A model generated the notes under the pieces. That model saw only the letters and a list, made by a program, of their open reading frames with translations. It did no database searches and was not told the DNA's origin. Of a DNA stretch of 64,000 bases, positions 1 through 9,655 are shown in pieces. Location: assembly GCA_009859145.1 (NCBI GenBank), contig VRVR01000014.1:269351-333350 (forward strand), written 5' to 3'. Position 1 is the first letter of the stretch. Each line of letters begins with the position of its first letter. Origin of the DNA: Andalucia godoyi (Eukaryota; Discoba; Jakobea; Jakobida; Andaluciidae). Position numbers and translations under genes: made by a program.

Positions 1-134
1 AAAAAAAGGACTTGAGAAATGAGTTACCTACAAACCGGACGAAACAAAAGGTCGGCAAAAACGACACCAGCCAGTGATGTGAAGCGTTCTGCCCAAGGGT
101 CCACTTCCAAGAAGAACAAGCACACAGGACATCT

Positions 135-242
135 TTAGGATGATTGGGAGCGCTTTCTGGAATAGGCTCCAAGACCTGCAAAGATCATGACGAGGCCAAT
201 AAAAATACCAACAACGATTGCAATAGCGTCTCCGGCGTCCAT
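135..242 (-). CDS. SMIM30: SMIM30-like 35-residue membrane microprotein
   Basis: Short ORF of 35 codons with an ATG at 242-240 and a TAA at 137-135. It begins MDAGDAIAI, continues with about 18 hydrophobic residues and ends GAYSRKRSQSS. Human SMIM30, as I recall it, has EAGDAIALLLG after its signal peptide, one membrane span, and the ending YARKR plus a few residues; both anchor motifs and their spacing match here. SMIM30 family members are endoplasmic-reticulum single-pass microproteins. The animal protein has an N-terminal signal peptide that is absent here. An upstream exon could supply one: a GTATGT donor lies at 603-598 on this strand and several AG acceptors lie just before the ATG, but I could not prove a coding exon. 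Family assignment is by motif only. Confidence 0.6.
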   Translation of the reverse strand: MDAGDAIAIVVGIFIGLVMIFAGLGAYSRKRSQSS

Positions 243-687
243 GGTGTTATAGCAGTCCTTTGGGGGATACACTGTGAGATACACTGTGAGAAAGATGCAG
301 AAAAACCAAAATGAAGTAAAAACAGAAAGCTAACAACAATAAAAAAATAGGGGAAATTCCCTCCAGAGTTTTTGGAAATGCTCTCGGTTTCTTCTGGAAC
401 TTGGGCTTTTTGCAAAATCCGCTAACCCTTGCTGCAACCCTCAACAGTGTCCGTCCAATTCCTGAGGGTCTGATTGTTCAACTACAGCCGATTCCTCCTG
501 TCTCTCCCACCCAAAAGATAAATGTCTTCCTGGGGTCGGAAATAAGGGAGAAAGAGGGAAGGGGGGTGAAGGGGGAAGAAAGATGAGATATGCACAGACA
601 TACTTTGCGTGATAATATACATCATAGCATATAGAGTACAGAGGGATATTCATCCGAGGAATAAGTGACAGCAACGAGTAAAAAGAG
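243..687. other. gap between SMIM30-like gene and USP gene
   Basis: No convincing ORF. On the minus strand a GTATGT sequence at 603-598 and pyrimidine-rich AG acceptors near 260-295 could mark a leader intron of the downstream microprotein gene. The USP gene ends at 688, so this stretch must hold its 3' end and the next promoter. Confidence 0.4.
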
Positions 688-1815
688 CTACCTCACTTCT
701 TGGTGAACAGCCGGGTTGATGACAGATATTGGCATCGAAGCTCTTCTTGACATGTCGACGGGGCAATCCAGTGCTTCGAAGAACAACAAGTAGCCGGTTT
801 CTGTAGTTCCTGTCGTTTCGTGCGGAAGTCCAAACACTGATTCAACTTCGCTTTCATCGATCAGTTCTGCGGATCCGTCATCGAAAAGGATCCAGTGATC
901 TTGAGACTTAATCATTGAAATGTAGTGTCCATGGTTCGGACCAGACCCAATGTGGACCACAACAGCAAACAGCGAATAGAGAATGTCGTCGGCACTGTTA
1001 AAATCTGGCCCGCCCCCATCTGTTTCAATCGTGTTCACAAGTCTCAGTTCGTGCGGAAACACAACCCTGTAAGACAGTTTTTTGAATCTCTGAAGCTGTT
1101 CTACATACTTGAAACGCTTCAAATGAATCGCAAGGATTTTTGGGAGCTTCTTCACACATATTCTCTTCTGAGCTTCTTGAAGAGACGCACATTTGTCACA
1201 ATGAAACTTGTTGTTTCGAGCCAGCATTTCCACCGAAGAAAACGATCTCAAGCAGGCGGTTAGAGAGCAATTCTGCTGGACATCGACGGAAAGATCAAAG
1301 CACATTTCATCTCGAGAAGTGACTGTTTCACAGGTAAGGCACTTCGTTTCCGAGGTCAGCGTCCCTGCAAACAGATCGTGCACCCACGAACGGATTTCCA
1401 GCAGACTCGCTGTGTTTCCATTTGCCTTTTCCTGCTTCTGAAGATATTCAGCAACGTCGTTGATCAAGAAATTAAAAAATTCATGAGCATCTTGCTGAGC
1501 ATATCCACGGAAAAGCTCGTTTTCTTTCCGGAGTTTTTGAACAAACTTCCGTGGAGCAACAGACCCCGTCTTTTTCTTTGAAGAGTTAACTTGAACAAAT
1601 AGATCTGCAAGACACCCAAGCAGCGTTTCGTCGTCCGATGGATGACGGTGTGCATACTCCAGGACTTTGTTGCGAAATGGGGCGCAATAATAAAGAGCTT
1701 GAAGGACAGAATTGCAGTAGCAAGTGTTCCCAAAATTCTCGAAGCCAAGGTAGTGTTCGTTTTCGGGAAAACTGGCCCCTAACGCCTTTTCTAGTTTAGA
1801 TGGCTGTCCGCCCAT
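688..1815 (-). CDS. USP46: ubiquitin carboxyl-terminal hydrolase, USP12/USP46 family
   Basis: A 375-residue cysteine protease that removes ubiquitin from substrates. Nearly the whole protein is the USP fold, as in USP12 and USP46 (about 366-370 residues). Residues 27-35 carry the Cys box FGNTCYCNS with catalytic Cys32. [12 protein letters not shown] motif follows, then two CxxC pairs (CLTC and CDKC) for structural zinc, and the His box [10 protein letters not shown] with downstream WILFDDGS. The start is fixed by homology, because LEKALG..FPENEHY aligns with the N terminus of USP46. In animals these enzymes are activated by WDR48/UAF1 and WDR20; neither is visible here. The N terminus MGGQPSK fits the N-myristoylation pattern MGxxxS. 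An 81-codon ORF overlaps the start in another frame (see findings). Confidence 0.95.
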   Translation of the reverse strand: MGGQPSKLEKALGASFPENEHYLGFENFGNTCYCNSVLQALYYCAPFRNKVLEYAHRHPSDDETLLGCLADLFVQVNSSKKKTGSVAPRKFVQKLRKENELFRGYAQQDAHEFFNFLINDVAEYLQKQEKANGNTASLLEIRSWVHDLFAGTLTSETKCLTCETVTSRDEMCFDLSVDVQQNCSLTACLRSFSSVEMLARNNKFHCDKCASLQEAQKRICVKKLPKILAIHLKRFKYVEQLQRFKKLSYRVVFPHELRLVNTIETDGGGPDFNSADDILYSLFAVVVHIGSGPNHGHYISMIKSQDHWILFDDGSAELIDESEVESVFGLPHETTGTTETGYLLFFEALDCPVDMSRRASMPISVINPAVHQEVR

Positions 1816-2186
1816 GCGATTTTCTCAAATCTAAATTCACCAGGGAAAACAGGTCCAAAGTATTGTGCTGTAGGAATACACATGTCCATATCCTTGCGCT
1901 CATCATTAAATACCCAGACTTTTTGCTCGTGTTGAAAGATGTGTTGCGATGGTTGCTCATACGTTGTTTGCACTACAGTAGGTGCTGCGAATCTCGACAG
2001 AAAACCGAGAAGGTCACTCAAAAATGCTTCATTCATTCATTGTCGAGGCAACTCTTCTTTAAAAAAAGTAGCGTTTGTTATTTTTCGATCTGAGATGTTT
2101 TATAATATATAGAGGAACCACATGAGATGCAAAATTCGGAACCCCGTTTAATTAATTTAAAAAAATGCATCTCGAAGCGAGCGCGG
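1816..2186. other. upstream region of USP gene, with an unassigned 81-codon ORF
   Basis: On the minus strand an ATG-initiated ORF runs 2036-1791 and overlaps the first 25 bases of the USP coding sequence in a different frame. Its translation is not low-complexity, but I recognise no family in it. The rest is AT-rich and probably promoter for the USP gene. Confidence 0.35.
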
Positions 2187-2600
2187 TTAAAGCCAAAACA
2201 CTTTGATTTCTCTTCCACGACGCTCAGAAGATGATGGGGCTTCCTCTGGAAAGATCGAGTAAATCGTGGACGCCTCTACTCCGTCGAATCCATCCAAAAC
2301 TACCTCGCAAGCCGCTCCGTCACCACTGCCACGGAAAAAAAGAATGCAAAGAGAAGACGATCTGTTGCGCGAGAGTTCTCCAGCGATCATCAACGGCCCG
2401 ATCTCGAAACGACAAGTCCAAGACCCTTCAAACGACAATATCGCGTCCGGGAGCAACTTCAACCGCCCCGGTCTTAAAGACGATGCCGTAGCGGAAACGT
2501 CGAAGAAGCTGTGGTTGTCCACAAAGACCGTGTCGCTCGATTCGGTTTCGATCTCCTCAGCTTGGATTTTCCCAGACGTTTGCTGTTCGACTCCGATCAT
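2187..2600 (-). CDS. possible 137-residue ORF, competes with plus-strand ORF
   Basis: ATG-initiated ORF of 137 codons on the minus strand, directly preceded by an in-frame TGA. It ends in a plausible C terminus (GREIKVFWL). No family recognised. It overlaps almost entirely with a plus-strand ORF, sharing the same third codon positions, and purine bias at codon position 1 is about 60 percent in both, so I cannot choose between them by eye. In favour of this strand: it would follow the orientation of the flanking USP and FNIP genes. Transcript data or codon statistics would settle it. Confidence 0.35.
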   Translation of the reverse strand: MIGVEQQTSGKIQAEEIETESSDTVFVDNHSFFDVSATASSLRPGRLKLLPDAILSFEGSWTCRFEIGPLMIAGELSRNRSSSLCILFFRGSGDGAACEVVLDGFDGVEASTIYSIFPEEAPSSSERRGREIKVFWL

Positions 2601-2808
2601 TCACACGGACACGACGAGCAGCGTTGACCTGTTGTGGTCCACGACGAAGCAACTGAAGAGTACAAACATTGTGGAGTTCGAAGTGGATCGCGATTGGCTT
2701 TGGTGCTCGAAATGCATGTTTGAAGCATTATTCAATCATTCTGAGCGCCTTTGCTTTAAGCGAAGTGCGCGATGGGTGCCTCGGCGCTTCTCGTGTACGG
2801 AGTTGTAA
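2344..2808 (+). CDS. possible 154-residue ORF, competes with minus-strand ORF
   Basis: The plus-strand frame is open from 2263 to the TAA at 2808 (about 180 codons), longer than its antisense rival. The first ATG is at 2344 and gives 154 residues; upstream in-frame codons encode a basic Ser/Pro-rich stretch after a TAA at 2260. The translation has a hydrophilic first half and a second half rich in Trp and Cys. No domain recognised. If it is real, it converges with the FNIP-like gene, whose stop codon is 290 bp away. Confidence 0.35.
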   Translation: MQREDDLLRESSPAIINGPISKRQVQDPSNDNIASGSNFNRPGLKDDAVAETSKKLWLSTKTVSLDSVSISSAWIFPDVCCSTPIIHTDTTSSVDLLWSTTKQLKSTNIVEFEVDRDWLWCSKCMFEALFNHSERLCFKRSARWVPRRFSCTEL

Positions 2809-3097
2809 GCATAAATCTCATGAAAGCGAGGCGAGTGTTGTTGCCAGTACTGATCAACACTGATTAGTATTGGAACGAGGCGAGAGAAACTAAATACATA
2901 CCCCAAACAGCAGAGTGACGGATGAAAATGCGGGACACGGTGGTGAAGAAACCGAAAAAGGGCTCACAGATGAATGCACAACCATGATTTTTATCCTTGT
3001 CAATCCACGGACTCCCCTCCGCCTTCCTCCCCCCGGCGATCAACCCCCTCTTCAGAATGGGGGCGTCTTGAATTCCGAATGGCAAAATTTGTCAATG

Positions 3098-5442
3098 TCA
3101 AGACATAGAGGATGCCACGTTTCTGATGAACAGTACGTCGTCCTTATCAATTCCCAGCGTCTCTGCAACACTGTCATCAAACAATGTCGACGATTCGGAT
3201 GAACTGCGATTCATAAAAACCGAGTCAACAGCCAACCCTCTCACAGCCCGAGCCTGGTAAGCTACATTCTGGAGATACCCGTGAATATAATTCACAATCA
3301 ATTCCGCTGGCATGTTACTCTTACTCATGCTGACGGCAGAATCCAGCATTTTCGAAAATGACGGAGGACATCTCCATCGGAAACGCTGAATGCCCTGCAG
3401 ACTCTCCATGCTCGCTTCCGAAAACGCAAGATGATCCATGGATCTGATTGAATCAGCATCAGAAGAGGACAGTGCAACCACTTCCACAATCTGCTTCGAG
3501 ACGTCCACTAGTATCGTGTACACAACAGACGGGTAAACATCCATCTCCAGGAAGGGTTGTTCGATCAGTAAACGCATGTCCGCAAACACGGAGTTCAGAG
3601 AAAACCTGGCACGATTGACTCTTTGCATGACAAAGTCACCGCAAAACCGTTCCGACCATTCAGCAAAATACATTACCGACGATGATAGCGATGCTAGCTC
3701 TGATTCAATGTTTGACACATCCAGACTGTTGTTTAACTGGTGGTTTTGTTCCGCAACAGCAGGCAGAAGAATCGAGTGCTGGTTTGTGTCAAGTTCTGCG
3801 CCTCGTAAAAAGAAAGATGCACAAGACATCAAAGCCTGTCCGACGGAGTCAAAATCCGGACCTGCATGTCCATTCTTATGCAGATGTGGAATAACTTGCT
3901 TGTGGGACCTCGAGTCCTTGAACACTGGAGCATCCTCAATAAACACAATACGACATAGTTTCAGCTGTGGTGAGGCATCAATATACCGGCAGAGATCGGG
4001 TAGATCAGTCGCAGTGGAATCCAGAGAGCCGTGGCGGACTGAATCAATTAGCCATCGAAGAAACGGAACACCACCGAGAACAGAGAGTCTGTGATGGCCA
4101 ATTGGGAACCGCACAACGCTGCTGTTGTCAGCAGACTTGACAGAACAACCGCTAGAGCTGAAGTGGTTCCCTGCAACAGTGTCAATCCAAGACACATGAT
4201 GGCCAAGAATACAAGAAAGGACAGTAGCAGAAAACGGTAGCTTTGCATCATGCTCAAGAAATGCCAATCCATCCATAAGGCAACGATACGCAGCTTGGGC
4301 GTGATCCACGCTTTGAATGGAGTACGGCCACAGAGGATATCGTAGCAGTGACGCAGATAAAAACGAAAAAACGGTGGATTTGAAATCTTGGACGGCAGCA
4401 GCTAAAACCGCATTGTTCGACAGAGATTGAGGCACGAAGTTCACGGAAAGATTACAGGGAGGAGAAATTTTGTCAGACGATGCTCTCTGTGCGCACTCCT
4501 TTTGGACCCTTCTCACCAAATGATCAGACAGGAGCTTTCGGCAGATTCGCATTAGTTTGCGAATGCGATACTCCACGACAACAAACACGCGTTGCAACAC
4601 CTCAAAAGAAACTATAGGAAACACCACTCCAAGAGCACATTGCACTCGGCAATTGATGAATGGTTTGCCTTTTCTATCCACCGCAGTCGATTGAATGCAG
4701 TCACGCGCAGGAGAAAAACCCATGGAAGATGAATTTGCACTGGCATGGAAATCTCGGAAAGCAGCGACAGAACTGCGACCGATCAGCCGGTCTTCGTCAA
4801 TCAGGATTTGTGACGACCCATCAAATGAAGTCATCCTACGCATGACGTGGGCTCTAATTTCGCCGTCGGATTCTTCGATTTCAAACGAAGACTGACCCGT
4901 CACCGACCACCGAGGCGCATGGGATCTCCTGCTTGCAGATGTTCGGTCTTGAAGGTCGTCGTCTGCTCTGGTCTGTTGTTGCTGTGCAGCATGTTCGTTC
5001 ATTTTTTCAATCTGGGCCGAATTTGAACTCACGGCGAAAATTTTTGAGATCACCAAAGACTCCATGGATTGAATGAGATGAACCTTTGTCTGATCTGTGC
5101 GAACCTTGAATGGAAGTGCCCCAAACATGATTTCCCCAAAGACGTCGATCGATTTTGAGGGAGTGACGGAGTCATACAGTAGAGTATGAGTCCTATTGGA
5201 CCTGTTTTCTTGCATCAGCTGTTTCCCCCCCAAAAAATACAATAAATAAATGAAAATTAGAACATCGCCGACATCACGAAGCAATTCAAAAGCGAGGAAA
5301 GAAAAAAACATACAAAGATTCGAATGGGAAATTCATGAGTCGAAAACAGATGCAAAGGCTGCGATCCCTGCAGCAAATGAAGAGGAGCTAAATCAACGCT
5401 GGGGACAGAGACGTGATCGTCATGCGAGTGCTTGTTCCCCAT
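3098..5442 (-). CDS. FNIP: folliculin-interacting protein (FNIP1/2-like), two exons
   Basis: Two exons, 5442-5314 and 5218-3098, joined across a 95-nt intron (GTATGT donor at 5313, CAG acceptor ending at 5219), give 749 residues. FNIP binds folliculin and takes part in Rag-GTPase/mTORC1 and AMPK signalling at lysosomes. Evidence: the spliced junction reads RIFLMQENRS, aligning with the FNIP N terminus (RLIVYQDCER). Next comes FGEIMFGALPFKV, then HLIQSMESLVISKIF, matching FNIP (GEMMFG.., IHQIRSPPQLMLSKVF). The middle has LSCILGHHVSWIDTV and a FIEDAPVF...FFLRGAEL stretch matching the DENN part, and the C terminus has FVMQRV..FADMRLLIEQPFLE. It is shorter than human FNIP1 (about 1166 residues). 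The N terminus MGNKHS fits an N-myristoylation signal, which I do not know from animal FNIPs. The assignment rests on my recall of conserved blocks. Confidence 0.82.
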
Positions 5443-5868
5443 TCATGAACTCTAGCAGATCTGCAAAACCACAAACCGAGACAAGTAGTATTTTTTTTCT
5501 TCTTCTTCTTCTTCTTCTTCTTTTTCTTCTTTTTCTTGTTGAACAGAAACAGCACCCAAATAGACGGAAAAATTGTGATAACCAATCAAGGATTCCCAAC
5601 TTCAAAGTTCAGAACCCATAGCTCGCATATCGAGCGCATTCCTCCTCATAGGGCGTTTTTCCCCCCCAGAAGCTTCCGCATTCCGTGCTCAACGATGAAA
5701 TCTCAATTGATGCCGGGATGGAGAGACCCCGCCTTGCTCGCGCCAGATGGGAAAATGGACTGTTGTTTTTAATTCTTTGATTTATTAATTCTTTATTAAT
5801 TCTTAGTTTTTATCATTGTTGTTGTTGTTGCCCTTCATGGCAACATTGATATATTGAGAAACGTTGCA
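5443..5868. other. divergent promoter region with TTC-rich tract
   Basis: Separates the FNIP-like gene (minus) from the next gene (plus). Holds a TTC/T-rich tract around 5490-5540 and an AT-rich run near 5770-5830. No supported coding sequence. Confidence 0.5.
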
Positions 5869-7412
5869 ATGTCTCAAGTCGAATACCGCGTTACAAACAT
5901 TGAGCCTTTGGAATCGAACTTGTTTCCGTTCGGAAGTGTTGGAATCCGCGTCTTGTCGAACTGCGGCTTCGTTCACAGCTCTGTTTTGGATCTGGCATCT
6001 CTTCGTCGTTTCGGTTTGTTTGAAGGCTGTGTTTTTCAGCTTGAGCAGGAATTACCCAAGGACAACTTCAGCTTGTTCTACTTTTCTCCGACTGCAAAAG
6101 TATGCATTTTTTGGTTTTCATTTTTAATACATACATTATGTTGGATGCACATCCCTCGACACAAAGCGATTCTCACGTGCAAGCGTGTTGCATTCGATTC
6201 TTTCTAACGTTGTAGATCAGAATCGTTCGCGAAAGCCAGCGTGATCTGTTTCCGTTTCCTGTCCACAGGGACATCCACCCATCGAGCACGTCTTTGAAAT
6301 CACTGCGGGATGCCCAGGAAACATTGGAGCTGACTTCAGGGACCTCGACACCCCCACGAGAACCGCCCCTTGCGAAGATTCGTATATCGTCTGCCAATTT
6401 CTATTCCTGGGATCAGACAGAAGTCGAAATGCGCAAGCAACCGCCAGCAGAGTGCATTGTTTGGATCCCCTTGAGAGATTTTGAAGATTTTCCTGAAGAA
6501 GAGCTGGTTGCGCAATCCCTGAACAAAGAATTGCATCGACGGGACCTGGTGGATTCCGATGACGGCGAGTCCCCTGCAGGCATTGTCCGGATATCCAAAT
6601 CAAAAGAAACCATCCGCTTTCCCAAGAAATCAAGCGGCTTATTCTTGTCGACCATCGGTTTCAAGAAGAAGCAGCACCCGAAATTGCTGTTCTCCGTTGC
6701 TTCCGACTTTCAGTCACAGCCTTCAAGAAAGGTTGAACTCCAGTCTCGCGCAAAGAAGTATCTGCAAAAAGTCAAACAAGTCATTCAAACACTGTCCCCG
6801 ACCGCTTCGGTGCTTGCTCCTGCAACACAGATGCATCCCGTGTCGCCATTTTCACCAGCACCCGAGGCTGCGACGATAGCGGCGGACAATTCGCAGCTTG
6901 ACGCATCTCAGATGTACTGTTCGCAGATTGCAAGCGCCGATTTCCAGGAGTTCCCAGATGCGAATTCCGATCATGTTCTGGTCACGCAAGCTAATTCGGT
7001 TGTCGTGGCTGCGGCTCACGGCAGTTCAGATGTTTCTCAGTCGTCGATGGAACTGCATGATTCAAGCGGTGAAGCGGAAGAAGCGTGGGAGCAAAACCTG
7101 AAAACATCACCGATTGACGACGACGTAGACAGTGATTCTGCTGAAGTGGATCCGTTCGCGTTTCCGATATCTCCGGCGAATCATCACCATCGTACCGCCG
7201 TTCAGAGAAGAAGCTTGGCAGAAAACCGGAAAGAGGACACTTCCGAAGAAGTTGACGTATTTTCCGATGTAATCTCCCTCCCAATTCTCTCCCGCACGTT
7301 GACGTCATCACTTCGGACGATGATGACCCGTGTTCTTCCGCAGGATCGCAATTTCTCCAACGATGAGGATGAAATCGAGATCTTTACTCAGCAAGACTCC
7401 AACGATGATTGA
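5869..7412 (+). CDS. unassigned 475-residue protein, two exons
   Basis: Exon 1 is 5869-6099 (77 codons, phase 0) and exon 2 is 6216-7412. The 116-nt intron starts GTATGC and ends TTTCTAACGTTGTAG, with a good branch-like CTAAC. Spliced protein of 475 residues. The first 240 residues look globular, with a hydrophobic N-terminal part and a section (about 150-245) containing CIVWIPLRDFEDF, then FPKKSSGLFLSTIGF and SRKVELQSRAKKYL. That spacing loosely recalls Ig-like DNA-binding folds, but I do not claim it. The C-terminal half is Ser/Asp/Glu-rich and probably disordered. No family recognised. Its 3' end faces the PH-protein gene about 190 bp away. Confidence 0.75.
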
Positions 7413-7603
7413 GCATGAAACAATCTGCCGCAGCGTCGCCACAACAAGCATAAAATCTGTACATAAGGCCGTGCGAAACTTGTAAAATAGAATGGATTGA
7501 CAGTATGCAGTGATAATTTAATTTTTAATATAAAAAAAAAAGACTCCAGACTCCAGACTCTAGACGAAAAACCTAAAGCAAATTTGACCGATTTTCGAAC
7601 CAG

Positions 7604-8908
7604 TCAGTTCGCGAAACGCAGCACACCGATTCGCTCCAGAAAGATCAAGCGATCCTGGGTGGGCAGCAACGTAACCACTTCGGCAAGAAAAGAGATGTCT
7701 TCCACAGTACGGGAAGCCGGGGGTTTGGCAAACACAATCGAGCCTCCGATCAGAGAAAACTCCACTGGCGACTTTGCCTCGCGTTCCATTTGCGTAATGT
7801 TCTCAGCAGTGGATGTCAGGGAAGCGACGTAGTGGATTTCATCTGCTGTTCTCTCCTCTGGAGCTTTCACAAACACGCGCATGGATTCGATCAAAAATTG
7901 CTCCTGTTGCCGGATAAGCAACCGCTGTTCCTGGACCAGGGCAGCAAGCTGCAACTCAATCTCCATCACATACTCCCGTTCTGCCTCCGTCCGTTGCTCA
8001 AATGGAACAGCGAAGGCGTACGTCCCCGTCGCGAGTTCCAGCACAACTTCACCGCGCCCGTCGGGAACAGCCTCCTTGCAGAGTCTTTTGACTTGTGCCG
8101 CGAAGTTCCGCAGAGCAAGCACGTACACTTGCTCCTCCTTATTTCGATGTTCAGGGCGCTTGGAAAACACTTGTGCACAGCCAATGGCCAATTCAAATGC
8201 ATCATCATCCGCAATGGCTACTGGAGTGTCCCCCCACGCGCGATCGCTCGTTGCAACAGCAGAGCCCGGAAACTGCAGTTTGATCCTAGCACTTTCCGCA
8301 GCGATACGGGCATTTTTCGACTCCAGGACATTCAAATCCGAAAACGATGTATTCCGAATCAAAGACTGGGTCCTATATGCTCTACTTTGCTGAGCAATCG
8401 AGTCACGCCGGCCACAAAGCGTCTGAGATGCCTTCAGTCCTGCAGCTTCCGCAGAAGCAGCGGCCTTCTTTGCATGCTCCGAAGCTTTCGAGTCAAAGGA
8501 TGATACATTCTTGGAAGCATTGCTCGATTTGCGCAAAGCGGGAGCAGAAGAAGAACGCTTCTCTGTAGTTTGATCGACGTTTTCATTGGAAATCCGAATG
8601 GACTTCTTGACCGCACTAAGAAACACGTCCAATTCTTCCGACGTCTCAAACGCAATGTAGAATGCCTTTTCATTTGCAGTCAGCTTCAGGCAGAATGGCC
8701 GGTTCTGAGAGGCCATCTCAGAGGACCGTCCACATGCGCAATTCGTCAGCGAGATCGTCCCAACGACCGCAGCAGGAGACGCATGGTCGCTCTTATAGAA
8801 GGACAGTTCGTTTCTCGACACAATGAAATATCGCCTTTTCCATTTCCTCAGAAACGATCCAGAGAACAATTGACCCCAACCCCGTGTCACTACATTATCT
8901 CGTTCCAT
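7604..8908 (-). CDS. PH-domain protein with four 'PxxRTxxE' repeats
   Basis: 434 residues, starting at the ATG at 8908; the longer frame has no upstream ATG. Residues about 8-108 form a pleckstrin homology domain: WGQLFSGSFLRKWKRRYFIV at the start and a final helix with a FLSAVKKS-type end. PH domains bind phosphoinositides or proteins at membranes. A Ser/Ala-rich linker follows. The C-terminal half contains four copies of a roughly 48-residue unit with core hFxKxPExRTxEExxYV: VFSKRPEHRNKEEQVYV (about 244), AFAVPFEQRTEAEREYV (about 295), VFVKAPEERTADEIHYV (about 342) and VFAKPPASRTVEDISFL (about 388). The last resembles the lead-in segment often found before cyclic-nucleotide-binding domains, but no such domain follows. 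Function unknown. Confidence 0.85.
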   Translation of the reverse strand: MERDNVVTRGWGQLFSGSFLRKWKRRYFIVSRNELSFYKSDHASPAAVVGTISLTNCACGRSSEMASQNRPFCLKLTANEKAFYIAFETSEELDVFLSAVKKSIRISNENVDQTTEKRSSSAPALRKSSNASKNVSSFDSKASEHAKKAAASAEAAGLKASQTLCGRRDSIAQQSRAYRTQSLIRNTSFSDLNVLESKNARIAAESARIKLQFPGSAVATSDRAWGDTPVAIADDDAFELAIGCAQVFSKRPEHRNKEEQVYVLALRNFAAQVKRLCKEAVPDGRGEVVLELATGTYAFAVPFEQRTEAEREYVMEIELQLAALVQEQRLLIRQQEQFLIESMRVFVKAPEERTADEIHYVASLTSTAENITQMEREAKSPVEFSLIGGSIVFAKPPASRTVEDISFLAEVVTLLPTQDRLIFLERIGVLRFAN

Positions 8909-9655
8909 TCGAGAACAACCATTTGTGCTGCAGATTGCTGCTGCTCGGAAAGAATAATGTAAAATCAAAGAAAAATACAGCAACAAAAGACAACGAACAA
9001 CGAGAAATTAAAAGTCTCCATGGAGAAAAAAAAACACGGCGACTGTAGTCGAACGAAAAAGCAGAACTACAGGAGGAGCCAAAAGGGGAAAAAAAAAGGA
9101 GTCTGTGCGGAGTGATGCATCTGTGCTGGCGGCACGAGGAGCAGATCCCTCGACCGAACACTGGGGTCGGTTTTGACTGCTCTGTTGCCAGCCTCGTCCG
9201 TTGCCCAATCTCTTTAATCGCCGTGATGCCAAAGCCGCTTACGCAGCAGCACCCCTGCAAACAGCGCCCTTCGAGCGGTGCTCAAAACCCTAATCCGCCA
9301 GCCCGGAACACCCGCGCCCATTCTCCAATCTCCACCTTCTCCCAGTCGCAAAGAGTCACAGCCGGTGCCGCCGGCCAAGGCTAAGCACACAGCGCAGCCA
9401 AGGTTGCTTTTCAATGTGCGGCACTCTCACTACTTTCATACTTGTGGGTGTGGTTGCGAGCTGGACTGGTTTTAATTTTGGCAGATTTTTTGTTTTTACG
9501 ACCAGTTGTTTTCTAGGGGCGAGAGTCGATGTCTTTTGGTGACCTCGGACAGGAGAGGCGTATCAGAACGAACATATCGGCGCCTCGGGAGGCACGGCAA
9601 TGCGCTGCAAATAAACAGAAAAAGGAAGAGAAGGACATGGATGATGGGTACTGTA
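8909..9655. other. gap upstream of PH gene and downstream of HGH1 gene
   Basis: Only short overlapping ORFs without homology. A weak hairpin (CCGA ... TCGG) lies near 9158-9176. I looked for tRNA and U6/U2 snRNA signatures and found none. A 5' exon of the PH gene could lie here, but no GTAYGY donor with a coding exon was evident. Confidence 0.4.
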
